This document shows, one piece after another, positions 1 through 8,172 of a DNA stretch of 64,000 nt. The stretch is from Candidatus Paraprochloron terpiosi LD05. GTDB taxonomy: Bacteria > Cyanobacteriota > Cyanobacteriia > Cyanobacteriales > Prochloraceae. Positions within the stretch are counted from its first letter, which is position 1; each line of letters starts with the position of its first letter. The position numbers were made by a program, and so were the translations under genes. The notes under the pieces are model-generated. The model searched no databases, was not told the DNA's origin, and saw nothing but the letters and a program-made list of their open reading frames with translations. Where the stretch lies: assembly GCA_018141785.1 (NCBI GenBank), contig CP073341.1, forward strand, positions 1,253,118 through 1,317,117, read 5' to 3'.

Positions 1-1
1 G

Positions 2-286
2 GAAACTCTAACTAAACCAATCAAGTATGTGGGTATACGTGCCCATCATCTCATTTTCTTCAAAGAGCCAAATCTAGAGAATACTTTTCCTTGTTGGCTC
101 GTAACGATGAGTGAAACTCAGCATCGGGTTACCCTTTATCTAAGTTTGCATAGTTCTGGGATTAATACTCAGGAGTACCAACTGCAAGCTGAAGTCTATA
201 AAGAAAAATGGGCTGACCTTAAGGATTTACCATTGCCATGGTATGTACGTTTAGATCCATTAAGATTGATTTTGATGGAGAGTTAG
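2..286 (+). CDS. C-terminal fragment of an ABC transporter ATP-binding protein (ModC/CysA-like TOBE region)
   Basis: The reading frame is open from the first bases of the window, so this is the 3' end of a gene that begins upstream; the GTG at 29 is internal. The visible ~95 residues (VGIRAHHLIF, NTFPCWL, then a run ending WYVRLDPLRLILMES) look like the TOBE-like regulatory tail that follows the nucleotide-binding domain in molybdate/sulfate-type importers, and I recall this tail from cyanobacterial ModB-ModC fusion proteins. No Walker motif is visible because that part is outside the window. The assignment to molybdate transport is inference from that resemblance; a different ABC importer is possible. 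Confidence 0.5.
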   Translation, partial: ETLTKPIKYVGIRAHHLIFFKEPNLENTFPCWLVTMSETQHRVTLYLSLHSSGINTQEYQLQAEVYKEKWADLKDLPLPWYVRLDPLRLILMES

Positions 287-623
287 ACTTTCATTTGTTA
301 CAGCGGCAGGTTGTGTCGGGTTAATGCTAGGCTCCGAAGAGGAAAAGGCTACAGCGGCGGAATTATAGAGCGTCAAGCCTAAAAATAGAACTAACCATTA
401 GATCTGGACAACTTTAGCTTGGTTCGCGCTCGAGCACCACACCATATGGTGTGGGATGAAAGCGAACGCGAGGTCTATGATACAATTAAGAGTGGGGCAG
501 CACGATGAATAGAGTCTAAACTCGGCGCTCTCGTGCCCATACCGAGGTGCTGACCAGCCTCCGGGGCCCATGGCGGTGGTTAGGGCAACACCTGGATCTG
601 TCACCAATTCTCATCTATACCTT
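287..623. other. Intergenic stretch with strong RNA-hairpin potential upstream of the kinase gene
   Basis: No convincing protein is encoded here. It holds an 18-bp perfect palindrome CCACACCATATGGTGTGG at 437-454, nested in an outer GTTCGC/GCGAAC stem. A GGGC..CACGA/TCGTGCCC stem lies near 495-538, and a GC-rich stem near 550-590 brackets GGTG/CACC. I could not match this to a known riboswitch, 6S RNA, SRP RNA or tmRNA. It could be a kinase mRNA leader or an independent ncRNA; strand is unknown. Confidence 0.3.
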
Positions 624-2127
624 ATGCTAGACCCTAATATCAGCCGCTTGCTCGCTAACCGCTATCAACTCGTAGAGTTGGTTGGGGAAGGTTCTATGGG
701 TCGAGTTTATCGTGCTGAAGATACTTTGCTTGGCGGTGCGACCGTAGCGGTTAAATTTCTCTCCCAAATGTTGCTGAATGAGAAAATGCGCCAGCGCTTT
801 GAGCGAGAAGCAACTATCTGCGCTCTCTTGGGAGAGAAAAGCATTCATATTGTTCGCGTTCGCGATTACGGAGTAGATGATAGTGATATTCCTTATTACG
901 TGATGGAATATCTCCAAGGAGAGTCTCTGAGTGAGATTATTGACAAAGAACCCCTGTCCTTGTCTCGATTCTGCAATATAACTCGTCAAATCTGTGCCGG
1001 GATGTCCGGAGCCCATGAAGGAATTTTGTTTAACCAAGAACTTTGCCAGATCATCCATCGGGATATTAAACCCAGTAATATTCTCGTGGTGCAAAATCCT
1101 ACTTTGGGGGAGTTAGTTAAAGTATTAGATTTTGGCATCGCCAAACTAATTCAATCCAGCTCCACCATGACTAATTCCTTTATGGGGACTCTTGCTTATT
1201 GTTCCCCAGAGCCAAAGGTCGGGGAAAGAACTGGATCACTGCTCCGATATTTATAGCCTCGGGGTAATGATGTACGAAATGCTAACTGGAGAAATGCCTG
1301 TGCTACCAGAAACATCTTCCTTTGGTAGTTGGTATAAAGCTCATCATGACTTACAACCGGAACCGTTTAACCCAGAACTAAACTTGCCTTCCTCGCTACA
1401 AAGGCTAGTGATGAAGTGCCTGGCTAAATCACCGGACCAGCGCCCCCAAACCGTTGAGGAAATTTCCCAAGCCTTAAAGGAGTTGGCCTCTCAAGATAGT
1501 TTCATTACTTGGCGAAGAACTCTATCAGACTATTCATACAAAGACACAGTTAAAGTCACTGATGCTCAAGATACTCTTCATAATTCTCTTGATAAAATTT
1601 GTTTACAATATTCTTGGCCAAAGGACAAACCCCAGGGTAAAATTGTCTTTCCTGCTTTGATTCCCAGTGAAACAGTACCTATTCCTACCCTGTGGGGGAT
1701 GTTAGACTCCTCTGATATTCTCAAACATAAGTCTAGAACTCGCTACAATCAATTTTTATTTATGACTAAACCCCACCCGATGATGCTGTGGATTACTGTT
1801 CTCTACAAACGGTCCAGCGGAGCGAAGTGGTTGCCTTGCTATCTAGACTTAAAAACAAAGACAGGTCAGAGATTAACTCATATTTTGGGAACTCAGGGTG
1901 GCTACAGAATATTGCTATTTGCCCAAGATTTGCCCCAAAGTTGCCAGCATCTGCTCCATGCCAGTATTGCGCCTAAACAGTGTACTCTGCTCCAAGAGTG
2001 GGCAAATACTAGCAAAACTTTAAAAGGCTCTAACAAGAAAAAAATGATTAAGCAAAGGTTAAAGCAGGAGTTTGAAAAGCTCAAACCGAAAATACTGATG
2101 AAACTAGAAGGAGTTTATGGAGGTTGA
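624..2127 (+). pseudogene. Ser/Thr protein kinase, interrupted by a one-base frameshift
   Basis: A Hanks-type kinase of the cyanobacterial type, about 500 aa when repaired. Visible motifs counted from the ATG at 624: Gly-rich loop GEGSMGRVY (21-29), VAVK lysine at 44, HRDIKPSN near 155, DFG near 178, and an SPE activation-segment end. Just after SPE the frame breaks at about 1210 (CCAGAGCCAAAGG). Removing one C joins SPEQ to RSGKELDHCSDIYSLGVMMYEMLTG and continues to 2127, through a C-terminal regulatory domain of unknown ligand. The ATG at 624 is preferred over 570 because homologues start MLDPNI..RLLANRYQL. Either a recent pseudogene or an assembly error; the rest of the protein is intact, which suggests the lesion is recent. 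Confidence 0.8.
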
Positions 2128-2149
2128 CACCCGGATCATAAACTTATCT

Positions 2150-3025
2150 CTACTTTTGGCCCGAGAAAAACAAGACCGGAAACCAACTGCGACGCAGGAG
2201 ATCGTTAGCTAAACTGGGAACTGTCCATTGAAGTAAATTGCCTTTTCCATCGCCCCCAATGGCTATGGCACTAATATCATTTCTCAAAGCAGCCTCCAAT
2301 ATCTCTTGTAAGGGATTTCCCTGTCTTACCTCAATGTCTACTGTCTTACCCAGCTGTTCCAAATCTGTTTTGGTCACTTCCAACTTAGCGCGGGCTTCCT
2401 GCAAATGATATTCTGCAAGCTTCGCTCCCCGACCAAAATCCTCGATAACCCAACAGAGCAGGAACTTTTCCACGGTGTTACCTGAGTTTTTCAAACAAGC
2501 CTTGATTTGCGAGATTGAGTAGCGAGCTGCCGAGGTGTCATTATAAGGGATTAGTAAGTTGCGCCAAAGATGTTGACAGCGCAAAGCCAGTTCTTCGGAG
2601 GTATAGGTAGAAATTAGTTGAGGACGGAGAATCATCAGGGGTTTTGAGGTTAACTTCCCTAATCCCATAGTGGTGCTGCCAAAAATCTTTTCTTGCAGTA
2701 AGCTCTGAATAGGTGTCCCCACTATGATTACATCGATTTGGTAGGAATCTAGAATTGTCAGAATGGTATCTACAGGTCGTCCGGTAGCAACTTCTACTTT
2801 GACTTCTACCCCGGAGGGAACTGATTTTAATGCGTCCGACAGGGTTGTTTTGGCAGTTGCGATTTGCTCCGAGTCGATTCTGGGTATTTCTCCTTCTTCC
2901 CATAAAGGAACGCTGTGGAAAAAGACTATTTTAGCGAGACCGACTTGAGCTAGATTGGGAACGAAGTGGATTAGGCGATCCAAACCGTCAGAAAAGTCGG
3001 TGCAGATTAAGCAGCTCTGGAACAT
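2150..3025 (-). CDS. Universal stress protein with two tandem UspA domains
   Basis: A 291-aa cytoplasmic protein with two Usp folds (about residues 1-140 and 155-290). The first starts SCLICTDFSDGLDRLIHF and has VIIVGTPIQSLLQEKIFGSTT, the position of the ATP-binding G-2x-G-9x-G region, in divergent form. The second has ISAIAIGGDGKG. Usp proteins bind nucleotides or act as stress-responsive oligomers; the specific role is not visible. It is convergent with the kinase gene upstream, with 22 bp between the stops, so any functional link is only by proximity. Length is normal for tandem Usp proteins. Confidence 0.85.
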   Translation of the reverse strand: MFQSCLICTDFSDGLDRLIHFVPNLAQVGLAKIVFFHSVPLWEEGEIPRIDSEQIATAKTTLSDALKSVPSGVEVKVEVATGRPVDTILTILDSYQIDVIIVGTPIQSLLQEKIFGSTTMGLGKLTSKPLMILRPQLISTYTSEELALRCQHLWRNLLIPYNDTSAARYSISQIKACLKNSGNTVEKFLLCWVIEDFGRGAKLAEYHLQEARAKLEVTKTDLEQLGKTVDIEVRQGNPLQEILEAALRNDISAIAIGGDGKGNLLQWTVPSLANDLLRRSWFPVLFFSGQK

Positions 3026-3430
3026 ATTGTGGAATCATTAAATTAATATACCGATAAAATCAAGTTACCATAGCGCGGGATTCTATAAGTAAGAGAAAAT
3101 ATACTATATTCCTTGAGGATGTCCAAAGAAGGAGATAGAATAATTTAGGGAAATTCTGCTAAGGAACTGTGGAGAGCCGAAACTCTCTATTGTCAGCTCT
3201 CCCTGCCGACCGATAAGCTCCAGGAAAGTAGATTTTGACCAGTATAACCGGATATTATCAACAATGGCTAAGGTTGTCAAGAGACTCAAAGCTTGGGCAA
3301 AGTTTTGGCCAATCCATCGGGATCCCAGGAACATTTCTTTCCGTCAGATCCCTTCATCAGTTGTATAGTGTGGGTATTTTGCTGATGTCACCGCAAGTTT
3401 TTCGCCAATCTGAATTTGGAGGTTAATTTA
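3026..3430. other. Intergenic region without a supported gene
   Basis: Separates the divergent Usp and RRM genes. AT-rich sequence near 3050-3110 should hold the Usp promoter on the minus strand, and the remainder is presumably the 5' leader of the RNA-binding protein gene. Small ORFs on both strands here lack recognisable sequence and ribosome-binding sites. Confidence 0.5.
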
Positions 3431-3931
3431 ATGTCCATTCGTTTATATATAGGTAATTTGCCAAAAGAAGAGATCGATCGCCAAGCTCTGCAAGATAAGT
3501 TGGCCGATGCTGGTTCCGATGTTTCCATAAAAGTGATTAAAGACCGCAAAACTGGCAAATGTCGAGGTTTTGCTTTTGTCACCGTACCAAGCGATGAAGT
3601 GGCTGACGCATTCATTGAGAAGTACAATGGTCTGTCTTTTATGGACAGTACCTTAAAAATTGAAAAGGCTTTGCCTCGCGCTAAGAACCAAGATAAAGAG
3701 GAGAAATCCACCGAGGGAACAGAACTCAAAAAAGAACCAAAACCAGTACCAGTACCGAATAAAGTACCGACTAATACGGTCAAACGCAGCAAACAGCGTT
3801 CTAAACGTCAATCTCAATCTCAATCACCTTTGAATAATAAGGGAACAGATTCGATTCAACCGGACCCCCGTTGGGCGGCTGAGTTAGCCAAATTAAAGGA
3901 AAGGCTTGCTGCTCAACCTACTAATGTTTGA
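3431..3931 (+). CDS. RRM-domain RNA-binding protein (cyanobacterial Rbp type)
   Basis: A 166-aa protein with one N-terminal RRM (residues 1-82): RNP2 is LYIGNL and RNP1 is CRGFAFVTV. Such proteins bind single-stranded RNA and in cyanobacteria are often cold-inducible. The C-terminal half is unusual for the family: low-complexity, Lys/Glu/Pro-rich (KKEPKPVPVP) followed by a basic QRSKRQSQSQSQ stretch and a short WAAELAKLKERLAAQ helix, rather than the usual Gly-rich tail. The ATG at 3431 was chosen because GGAGG lies 8 nt upstream; an upstream TTG in the same frame is not needed. Confidence 0.9.
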   Translation: MSIRLYIGNLPKEEIDRQALQDKLADAGSDVSIKVIKDRKTGKCRGFAFVTVPSDEVADAFIEKYNGLSFMDSTLKIEKALPRAKNQDKEEKSTEGTELKKEPKPVPVPNKVPTNTVKRSKQRSKRQSQSQSPLNNKGTDSIQPDPRWAAELAKLKERLAAQPTNV

Positions 3932-4042
3932 AGTATTTAGTTAACTTGATTGTTATGAGTTAGTAGTTGTTAAAGGCTGACAACTACTGGCTAGTTGGGA
4001 ACAAAACATAATAAAAATCATGAATTTTCAGGAGCAACAACA

Positions 4043-4753
4043 ATGGCGGTCCAAATAGATCCTGTAAAGGTGATGAAAGAAGAAGTGGGCTATAAAGCAG
4101 CTGGGAGAGTAGAGTCTAACTCAATTGTCGGTTTGGGAACTGGATCGACAACAGCTTATGCGATTCAGTATCTAGGGGATCGCCTCCAAAAAGGGGAGCT
4201 GGAAAATATTGTCGGTATTCCTACCTCCTTTCAAGCAGAAGTTTTGGCGAAAAAATATGGCATTCCTTTAACTACTTTGGACGGAGTCGATCGCATTGAT
4301 ATCGCGATCGATGGTGCAGACGAAGTGGATCCCCAGAAAAATTTGATTAAAGGAGGGGGTGCTGCTCATACCCGGGAAAAAGTGGTAGATTCTCTGGCTG
4401 AGACATTTATCGTTGTGGTAGACAGCGGTAAGTTGGTGGATAAACTGGGTTCTACTTTCAAGTTACCAGTTGAAGTGATTCCGATGGCAGTCACCCCAGT
4501 TATGCGGAGTTTGGAAAAGCTAGGGGGTACACCGGAGCTGCGCATGGGGGTGAAAAAAGCGGGACCGGTGGTGACGGATCAGGGGAATTTAGTCATCGAT
4601 GTTCAGTTTGAGAGTATTGAGGATCCAGCTAGTTTGGAGAACCAAATTAATAACCTTCCCGGTGTGCTGGAAAATGGCTTATTCGTAGGGGTAGCGGATG
4701 TTATTTTAGTGGGGGAAATTAAAGATGGTAAACCTGTAGTCAGAGAAATTTAA
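4043..4753 (+). CDS. rpiA: Ribose-5-phosphate isomerase A
   Basis: A 236-aa RpiA that interconverts ribose-5-phosphate and ribulose-5-phosphate in the Calvin and pentose phosphate cycles. Family motifs are intact: [12 protein letters not shown] (phosphate loop), [21 protein letters not shown] with the catalytic Asp residues, and a SGKLVDKLG lysine region. The start is the ATG at 4043 with GGAG about 8 nt upstream. Full length and undamaged. It ends 47 bp before the convergent OmpA-like gene. Confidence 0.96.
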   Translation: MAVQIDPVKVMKEEVGYKAAGRVESNSIVGLGTGSTTAYAIQYLGDRLQKGELENIVGIPTSFQAEVLAKKYGIPLTTLDGVDRIDIAIDGADEVDPQKNLIKGGGAAHTREKVVDSLAETFIVVVDSGKLVDKLGSTFKLPVEVIPMAVTPVMRSLEKLGGTPELRMGVKKAGPVVTDQGNLVIDVQFESIEDPASLENQINNLPGVLENGLFVGVADVILVGEIKDGKPVVREI

Positions 4754-4799
4754 GTGTAGATTGTCGGGGCTTGTTCCTCAACAAGCTCCATTTCTTTAG

Positions 4800-5447
4800 C
4801 TATTCTTCTACTCCAGGGGGAATGAAGCGAATTTCGATTCTGCGTCTCCTTCCATCGTCTCCCGAAGCATTGCTGGGAGCTAATTCCCCTGAGGGGAGAT
4901 ATAATTGGGCTGCTGAATAGGCGCGAAATTTTACGTCCTGGAAACTACCTGTTTGCTGCAAAAATTGTACTACTGCTAAAGCTCGCATCAACCCTAAATC
5001 CGCATTAGATCCAGGTGTTAAACTGGTAATGGGTTTCCTGTTATTAGCTACTTCTGATAAATCTTGGTCGAGATTGCTACGGGGAGCTGCAATCTCCTCA
5101 CCGTCAGTATGACCGATGATGCTAACAAAATCTAGGTCTTTTTCCTCGACGATCTCTTTAATTTTGGGAACTACCTCGTTTGAGAGATAGTTTTGTAGTT
5201 GGACTGTCAAGACAGCACTGTTAGATTCAAAGTTGAAATTACCCGATTGAGCATCTATGATAATGGGCTGTGCTGCTTGTAAAGCTTTCACTTTGTCTTC
5301 TAGTTTAGCATTGACTACTGATAATCTCAATAATGCTAACAGCAAAAATAAGCTGAGAATCATAAAAGCATTGGACATTAAGTCAGTGAAAGGTGCCCAT
5401 ATGTTCAAGTTTTGCTTGGAGTTGAGATATCGGGAACGACGACGCAT
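4800..5447 (-). CDS. OmpA/MotB-like membrane protein (ZorB-like partner of a proton channel)
   Basis: About 215 aa. An N-terminal cytoplasmic stretch leads to one membrane helix (WAPFTDLMSNAFMILSLF...). It carries an Asp near its start, in the place of the proton-binding Asp of MotB/ExbD/ZorB. A periplasmic OmpA-like peptidoglycan-binding domain follows: SIIGHTDGEE, SNLDQDLSEVAN, ALAVVQFLQ, and RRRIEIRFIP at the end. The ATG at 5447 has GAGAG upstream and is preferred to a TTG at 5462. The domain plan is that of a stator B subunit. Its likely A partner is the MotA/ExbB-like gene at 10.3-12.4 kb on the same strand, now separated by toxin-antitoxin and NACHT genes. Confidence 0.8.
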   Translation of the reverse strand: MRRRSRYLNSKQNLNIWAPFTDLMSNAFMILSLFLLLALLRLSVVNAKLEDKVKALQAAQPIIIDAQSGNFNFESNSAVLTVQLQNYLSNEVVPKIKEIVEEKDLDFVSIIGHTDGEEIAAPRSNLDQDLSEVANNRKPITSLTPGSNADLGLMRALAVVQFLQQTGSFQDVKFRAYSAAQLYLPSGELAPSNASGDDGRRRRIEIRFIPPGVEE

Positions 5448-5509
5448 AACTAAATCTCTCAATAATTACTCTGATAATGCCCCCCTACTGGCTGAACATT
5501 GATTTTATC

Positions 5510-5869
5510 TTAATAGTTCCATTGGTTCAAAGCTATGAGTTGGTTGGCTAGAGAAATTTTCTCTGCCTCAAGATTTGCTATCGCCCTCACAATATCATTC
5601 CGACTCTGATTCTTAGAATAGTCTTTGTTCTCGTAGATTAGCAAAATACCTGGATGGTTGGGGTTATCTTGATGGAGATCCACAAAGTCTTTACAATTTT
5701 TTGTTACCATAATCCGGTTTTCTCTTCTAGCATAGTCCAGGACAGATGAGTCGGACTTACCGTTCAAACCAGCTTCGTTGTTCGTCAAAACATCATGACT
5801 TGCTATTCGCAACAATTCTACCAGACGTCTGGCTTGGGAGTCTTCATCCATGAGTAATCTGAGGCTCAA
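5510..5869 (-). CDS. DUF5615-type PIN-like toxin
   Basis: A 119-aa protein beginning LRLLMDEDSQARRLVELL with DVLTNNEAGLNGKSD and VTKNCKDFVDL: the acidic and positional signature of the DUF5615 PIN-like nuclease family. It overlaps the upstream DUF433 gene by 26 bp, the usual arrangement of this toxin-antitoxin pair. Predicted to be an RNase held inactive by its partner. The cleavage target cannot be read from sequence. Full length. Confidence 0.8.
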   Translation of the reverse strand: MSLRLLMDEDSQARRLVELLRIASHDVLTNNEAGLNGKSDSSVLDYARRENRIMVTKNCKDFVDLHQDNPNHPGILLIYENKDYSKNQSRNDIVRAIANLEAEKISLANQLIALNQWNY

Positions 5870-6137
5870 GTAAGACTCCTCCTTCTTCTAAGTAACGACG
5901 TTCTTCTTCTGCTTCTTGTTGCAACAGCTCTCTATGAGTCTCACAATAATGAATAGCTTCTTCAATAGCTGCTAAGGGTAAGTCCCAGTTATCGGCAGCT
6001 TCTTCTGGGGTATCATCGTTGACGAGCATATCTAACCAAACGGTTTGAGCTGACAGCTTTCTTCCTTTCAGATAAAGCTGCTTTCGCCAGGAGTTAGGGC
6101 GTTGTTCTATATATTGCCATTTCGTTAAAGTTTTCAT
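5844..6137 (-). CDS. DUF433-type antitoxin
   Basis: A 97-aa protein with YIEQRPNSWRKQLYLKGRKLSAQTVWLDMLVNDDTPEEAADNWDLPLAAIEEAIHYCETH, the small helix-turn-helix core typical of DUF433 antitoxins, followed by a Glu-rich tail. It is the first gene of the pair and its 3' end overlaps the DUF5615 toxin, implying translational coupling. It probably binds the toxin and its own promoter. Confidence 0.8.
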   Translation of the reverse strand: MKTLTKWQYIEQRPNSWRKQLYLKGRKLSAQTVWLDMLVNDDTPEEAADNWDLPLAAIEEAIHYCETHRELLQQEAEEERRYLEEGGVLLEPQITHG

Positions 6138-6149
6138 TGTTACCAGCGC

Positions 6150-6572
6150 CTAATTTTGATTTCTTAATAAAGGGATAAAACCAGCTTGGGTGAAATGGAT
6201 ATCATAAGCTAGTGCTTCGGTAATCTCCTGTTCTCTCATTATCTCGAAGGATACGCAATCTGTTAGACTCCATGCTTTATCTAGTCTGTTTCTATATAAA
6301 GTCAATCCTCGCTTAAACCAAGTGCTTGTTTGAGGAATAACAGTAGTCTTGGCATTCCTTTGAAGATTGTAAACCAAATTTACAGCAGCACGACGGTAAT
6401 TTTCACCCCCTCTAGAAAACCTGTTATTAAGCACTTCGGTTAATACCATTTCACTGGTGACTATATGAACTTGTTGTAAAGATTGAGACAGATTTTTTGC
6501 TCTGTCGTGCAAGTCATCACGAGGATTGAGCAATGCAATCCAATAACCCGTATCTGCAAAAACTCGACTCAC
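6150..6572 (-). CDS. PIN-domain ribonuclease toxin (VapC type)
   Basis: A 140-aa PIN domain. MSRVFADTGYWIALLN gives the first catalytic Asp, SEMVLTEVLNNR the conserved Glu, and WSLTDCVSFEIMRE the TDC Asp. A distal Asp/Phe pair follows in AYDIHFTQAGF. VapC enzymes cleave structured RNA, frequently tRNA anticodon loops; the target here is unknown. It lies 14 bp downstream of a small acidic gene that fits as antitoxin. Confidence 0.88.
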   Translation of the reverse strand: MSRVFADTGYWIALLNPRDDLHDRAKNLSQSLQQVHIVTSEMVLTEVLNNRFSRGGENYRRAAVNLVYNLQRNAKTTVIPQTSTWFKRGLTLYRNRLDKAWSLTDCVSFEIMREQEITEALAYDIHFTQAGFIPLLRNQN

Positions 6573-6586
6573 TGATTCTTATCCTC

Positions 6587-6781
6587 TTAACTACAATAAG
6601 AATCAAAGTTTCTTGCTAAATCGGTGGGTATTTTATCCAACTCCTCATCGGGAATTTGCTTACCAATCTCCACAACGATTTCCCAGATAGGTCGTGCTTC
6701 ATAATCGTAGGGAATAGTTTCGGTATTTTCTACCTTTCCATTGATTTCTTCTTGATTTGGTTGGTTTATTTGTTGTACCAT
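6587..6781 (-). CDS. Small acidic protein, probable antitoxin of the PIN toxin
   Basis: About 64 aa from MVQQINQP (ATG at 6781; an in-frame ATG at 6796 is also possible). It is acidic, with a conserved-looking core RPIWEIVVEIGKQIPDEELDKIPTDLA that recurs in cyanobacterial proteins placed before PIN toxins. No DNA-binding motif is obvious. The role is inferred from size and position directly ahead of the PIN gene. Confidence 0.65.
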   Translation of the reverse strand: MVQQINQPNQEEINGKVENTETIPYDYEARPIWEIVVEIGKQIPDEELDKIPTDLARNFDSYCS

Positions 6782-6843
6782 AGCACTTTCATTCATTTTT
6801 GGACTAATTTTTCTTGACTAGGCGCTCTTAAATGCTGTAAGAC

Positions 6844-7125
6844 TTAGTTGGAAAAGAAAACAAGTTTCGCAAAACCACCGACAAAACCGACAAACGCGAT
6901 GACTATGGCTGTCAAGGTAGTGCAACTTACAAACTCTGCATTTTCCAGTCGTTTTTCGTAACCACCTAGTTTTTGGTCCGATTTTTCTTCAATGCGCTTC
7001 AACTCTCCTTTTACCTCCGCAAAACCCACCTTCATTTCTGTGTCTAGGTTGTGGATGTCCTCTTTTAGGTCTTCTTTTAGGTCTAAAATTAATTGTTTCA
7101 ATTCTTCAAAGTTTTGGTCTGTCAT
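6844..7125 (-). CDS. Coiled-coil / C-terminal TM micro-protein, paralogue 1
   Basis: A 93-aa protein: heptad-rich N-terminal two thirds (FEELKQLILDLKEDLKEDI, then VGFAEVKGELKRIEEK) and a C-terminal membrane helix TLTAIVIAFVGFVGGFAKLVFF. It is the last of three tandem copies separated by 15 bp each, with GAGGA upstream of the ATG. The first ~60 bp of this gene and the next are almost identical in DNA, so the duplication is recent. Function unknown; size and topology fit a membrane-tethered oligomer, holin-like or effector-like. Confidence 0.7.
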   Translation of the reverse strand: MTDQNFEELKQLILDLKEDLKEDIHNLDTEMKVGFAEVKGELKRIEEKSDQKLGGYEKRLENAEFVSCTTLTAIVIAFVGFVGGFAKLVFFSN

Positions 7126-7140
7126 GATTTATCCTCAATG

Positions 7141-7455
7141 TTATGTGGAAAAGAATATAATTTTGGCAAGGCTACCCACAAACCCGATGACTATAGCTGT
7201 CACGGTAGTGCGACTTACAAACTCTGCATTTTCCAGTCGTTTTTCGTAACCATCTAGTTTTTGGTCCAATTTTCCTTCAATGCGCTTCAACTCCACATCA
7301 ACGCGCTTAAACTCTCCTTTTACCTCCGCAAAACCTACCTCTACTTTCTTGTCTAAATCTAGAATCTTCTTGTCTAGGTTGTGGATGTCCTCTTTTAGGT
7401 CTTCTTTTAGGTCTAAAATTAATTGTTTCAATTCTTCAAAGTTTTGGTCTGTCAT
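7141..7455 (-). CDS. Coiled-coil / C-terminal TM micro-protein, paralogue 2
   Basis: A 104-aa sister of the neighbouring copies. The N-terminus FEELKQLILDLKEDLKEDI is identical to paralogue 1. It has an extra heptad segment (KKILDLDKKVEVGFAEVK) and ends in the same membrane helix (TVTAIVIGFVGSLAKIIFF). GAGGACAAATC precedes the ATG. Different heptad counts among the copies suggest that slippage in the coiled-coil part creates length variants. Confidence 0.7.
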   Translation of the reverse strand: MTDQNFEELKQLILDLKEDLKEDIHNLDKKILDLDKKVEVGFAEVKGEFKRVDVELKRIEGKLDQKLDGYEKRLENAEFVSRTTVTAIVIGFVGSLAKIIFFST

Positions 7456-7470
7456 GATTTGTCCTCAATG

Positions 7471-7851
7471 TTATGTGGAAAAGAATATAATTTTGGCAAG
7501 ACCACTGAGAAACCCGATGACTATAGCTGTCACGGTAGCGCGACTAACCCACTCTGCACTTTCCAGTCGTTTTCCGTAATTATCCAATTGTGTTTTTAAT
7601 TCGTTTTTTGTACTTTCCAGTTGTTCTTTGTATTCTTGAGACTGTTTATTAACCATCTCCTTAACAGTTTCGGTTTTGTCTTCAATACGCTTCAACTCCG
7701 AATTGACCCGCTTAAACTCTCCTTCTACTTGAGCAAAACCTACCTCTACTTTCTTGTCTACGTTATTAATTGCCTCTTTTAGCTCTGATTTCACCTCCGA
7801 TAATTCTGATTTCATTTCTAAAAATAAGGTTCTTAATTCGTCGTCTGTCAT
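7471..7851 (-). CDS. Coiled-coil / C-terminal TM micro-protein, paralogue 3
   Basis: About 126 aa from MTDDELRTLFLEMKSELSE (GGGGGAACAT upstream of this ATG makes it the better start than 7896). Long coiled coil with VEVGFAQVEGEFKRVNSELKRIE, an additional SQEYKEQLESTKNELK block, and the shared C-terminal helix TVTAIVIGFLSGLAKIIFF. First gene of the trio, divergent from the NACHT gene. A fourth family member lies at 44525-44875 beside Ro60. Confidence 0.7.
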   Translation of the reverse strand: MTDDELRTLFLEMKSELSEVKSELKEAINNVDKKVEVGFAQVEGEFKRVNSELKRIEDKTETVKEMVNKQSQEYKEQLESTKNELKTQLDNYGKRLESAEWVSRATVTAIVIGFLSGLAKIIFFST

Positions 7852-8172
7852 ATGTTCCCCCTTTTTTGCTTGTACCACTTCTATAATATAAGACAATTTT
7901 TTTGGAGTTTCGGCTCAATTATGGCTGATTTATTTATGAATAGTCTCTGAGTAGTCTCACCGATATTAGTATTTTTATCAAGAAATTTGAGTTGTGCCGT
8001 TTGCCGTACCCAAAAAATAATGAGCCAAAATTGAGACAAGTGAGCTATAATTGAGCCATGGAGCTATTTGGTGCGATTCGTTTTCGGCGAAATCGCGGCG
8101 CAAGCAAGGTTTTGCGAGGGAGTTGGGGTTCAGCGATGGACTCCTTCGATCCGCTCAAAGAAGGGAGAATAT
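7852..8172. promoter_or_regulatory. Divergent regulatory region with inverted GGCTCAATTAT sites
   Basis: Between the coiled-coil trio and the NACHT gene. GGCTCAATTAT at 7912-7922 is repeated in inverted orientation as ATAATTGAGCC at 8047-8057. A related GAGCCAAAATTGAG lies at about 8018-8034. The arrangement fits operators for a regulator controlling both directions; the NACHT protein has an HTH-like N-terminus and is a candidate. No transcript start was determined. Confidence 0.4.

Noticed and set aside
627-1094. 155-codon minus-strand ORF within the kinase gene
   Set aside because: Shadow of the conserved kinase domain, which has all catalytic motifs on the plus strand.
3235-3426. 63-codon ORF before the RRM gene
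   Set aside because: No recognisable sequence or ribosome-binding site, and it overlaps the leader of the RRM gene; chance ORF.
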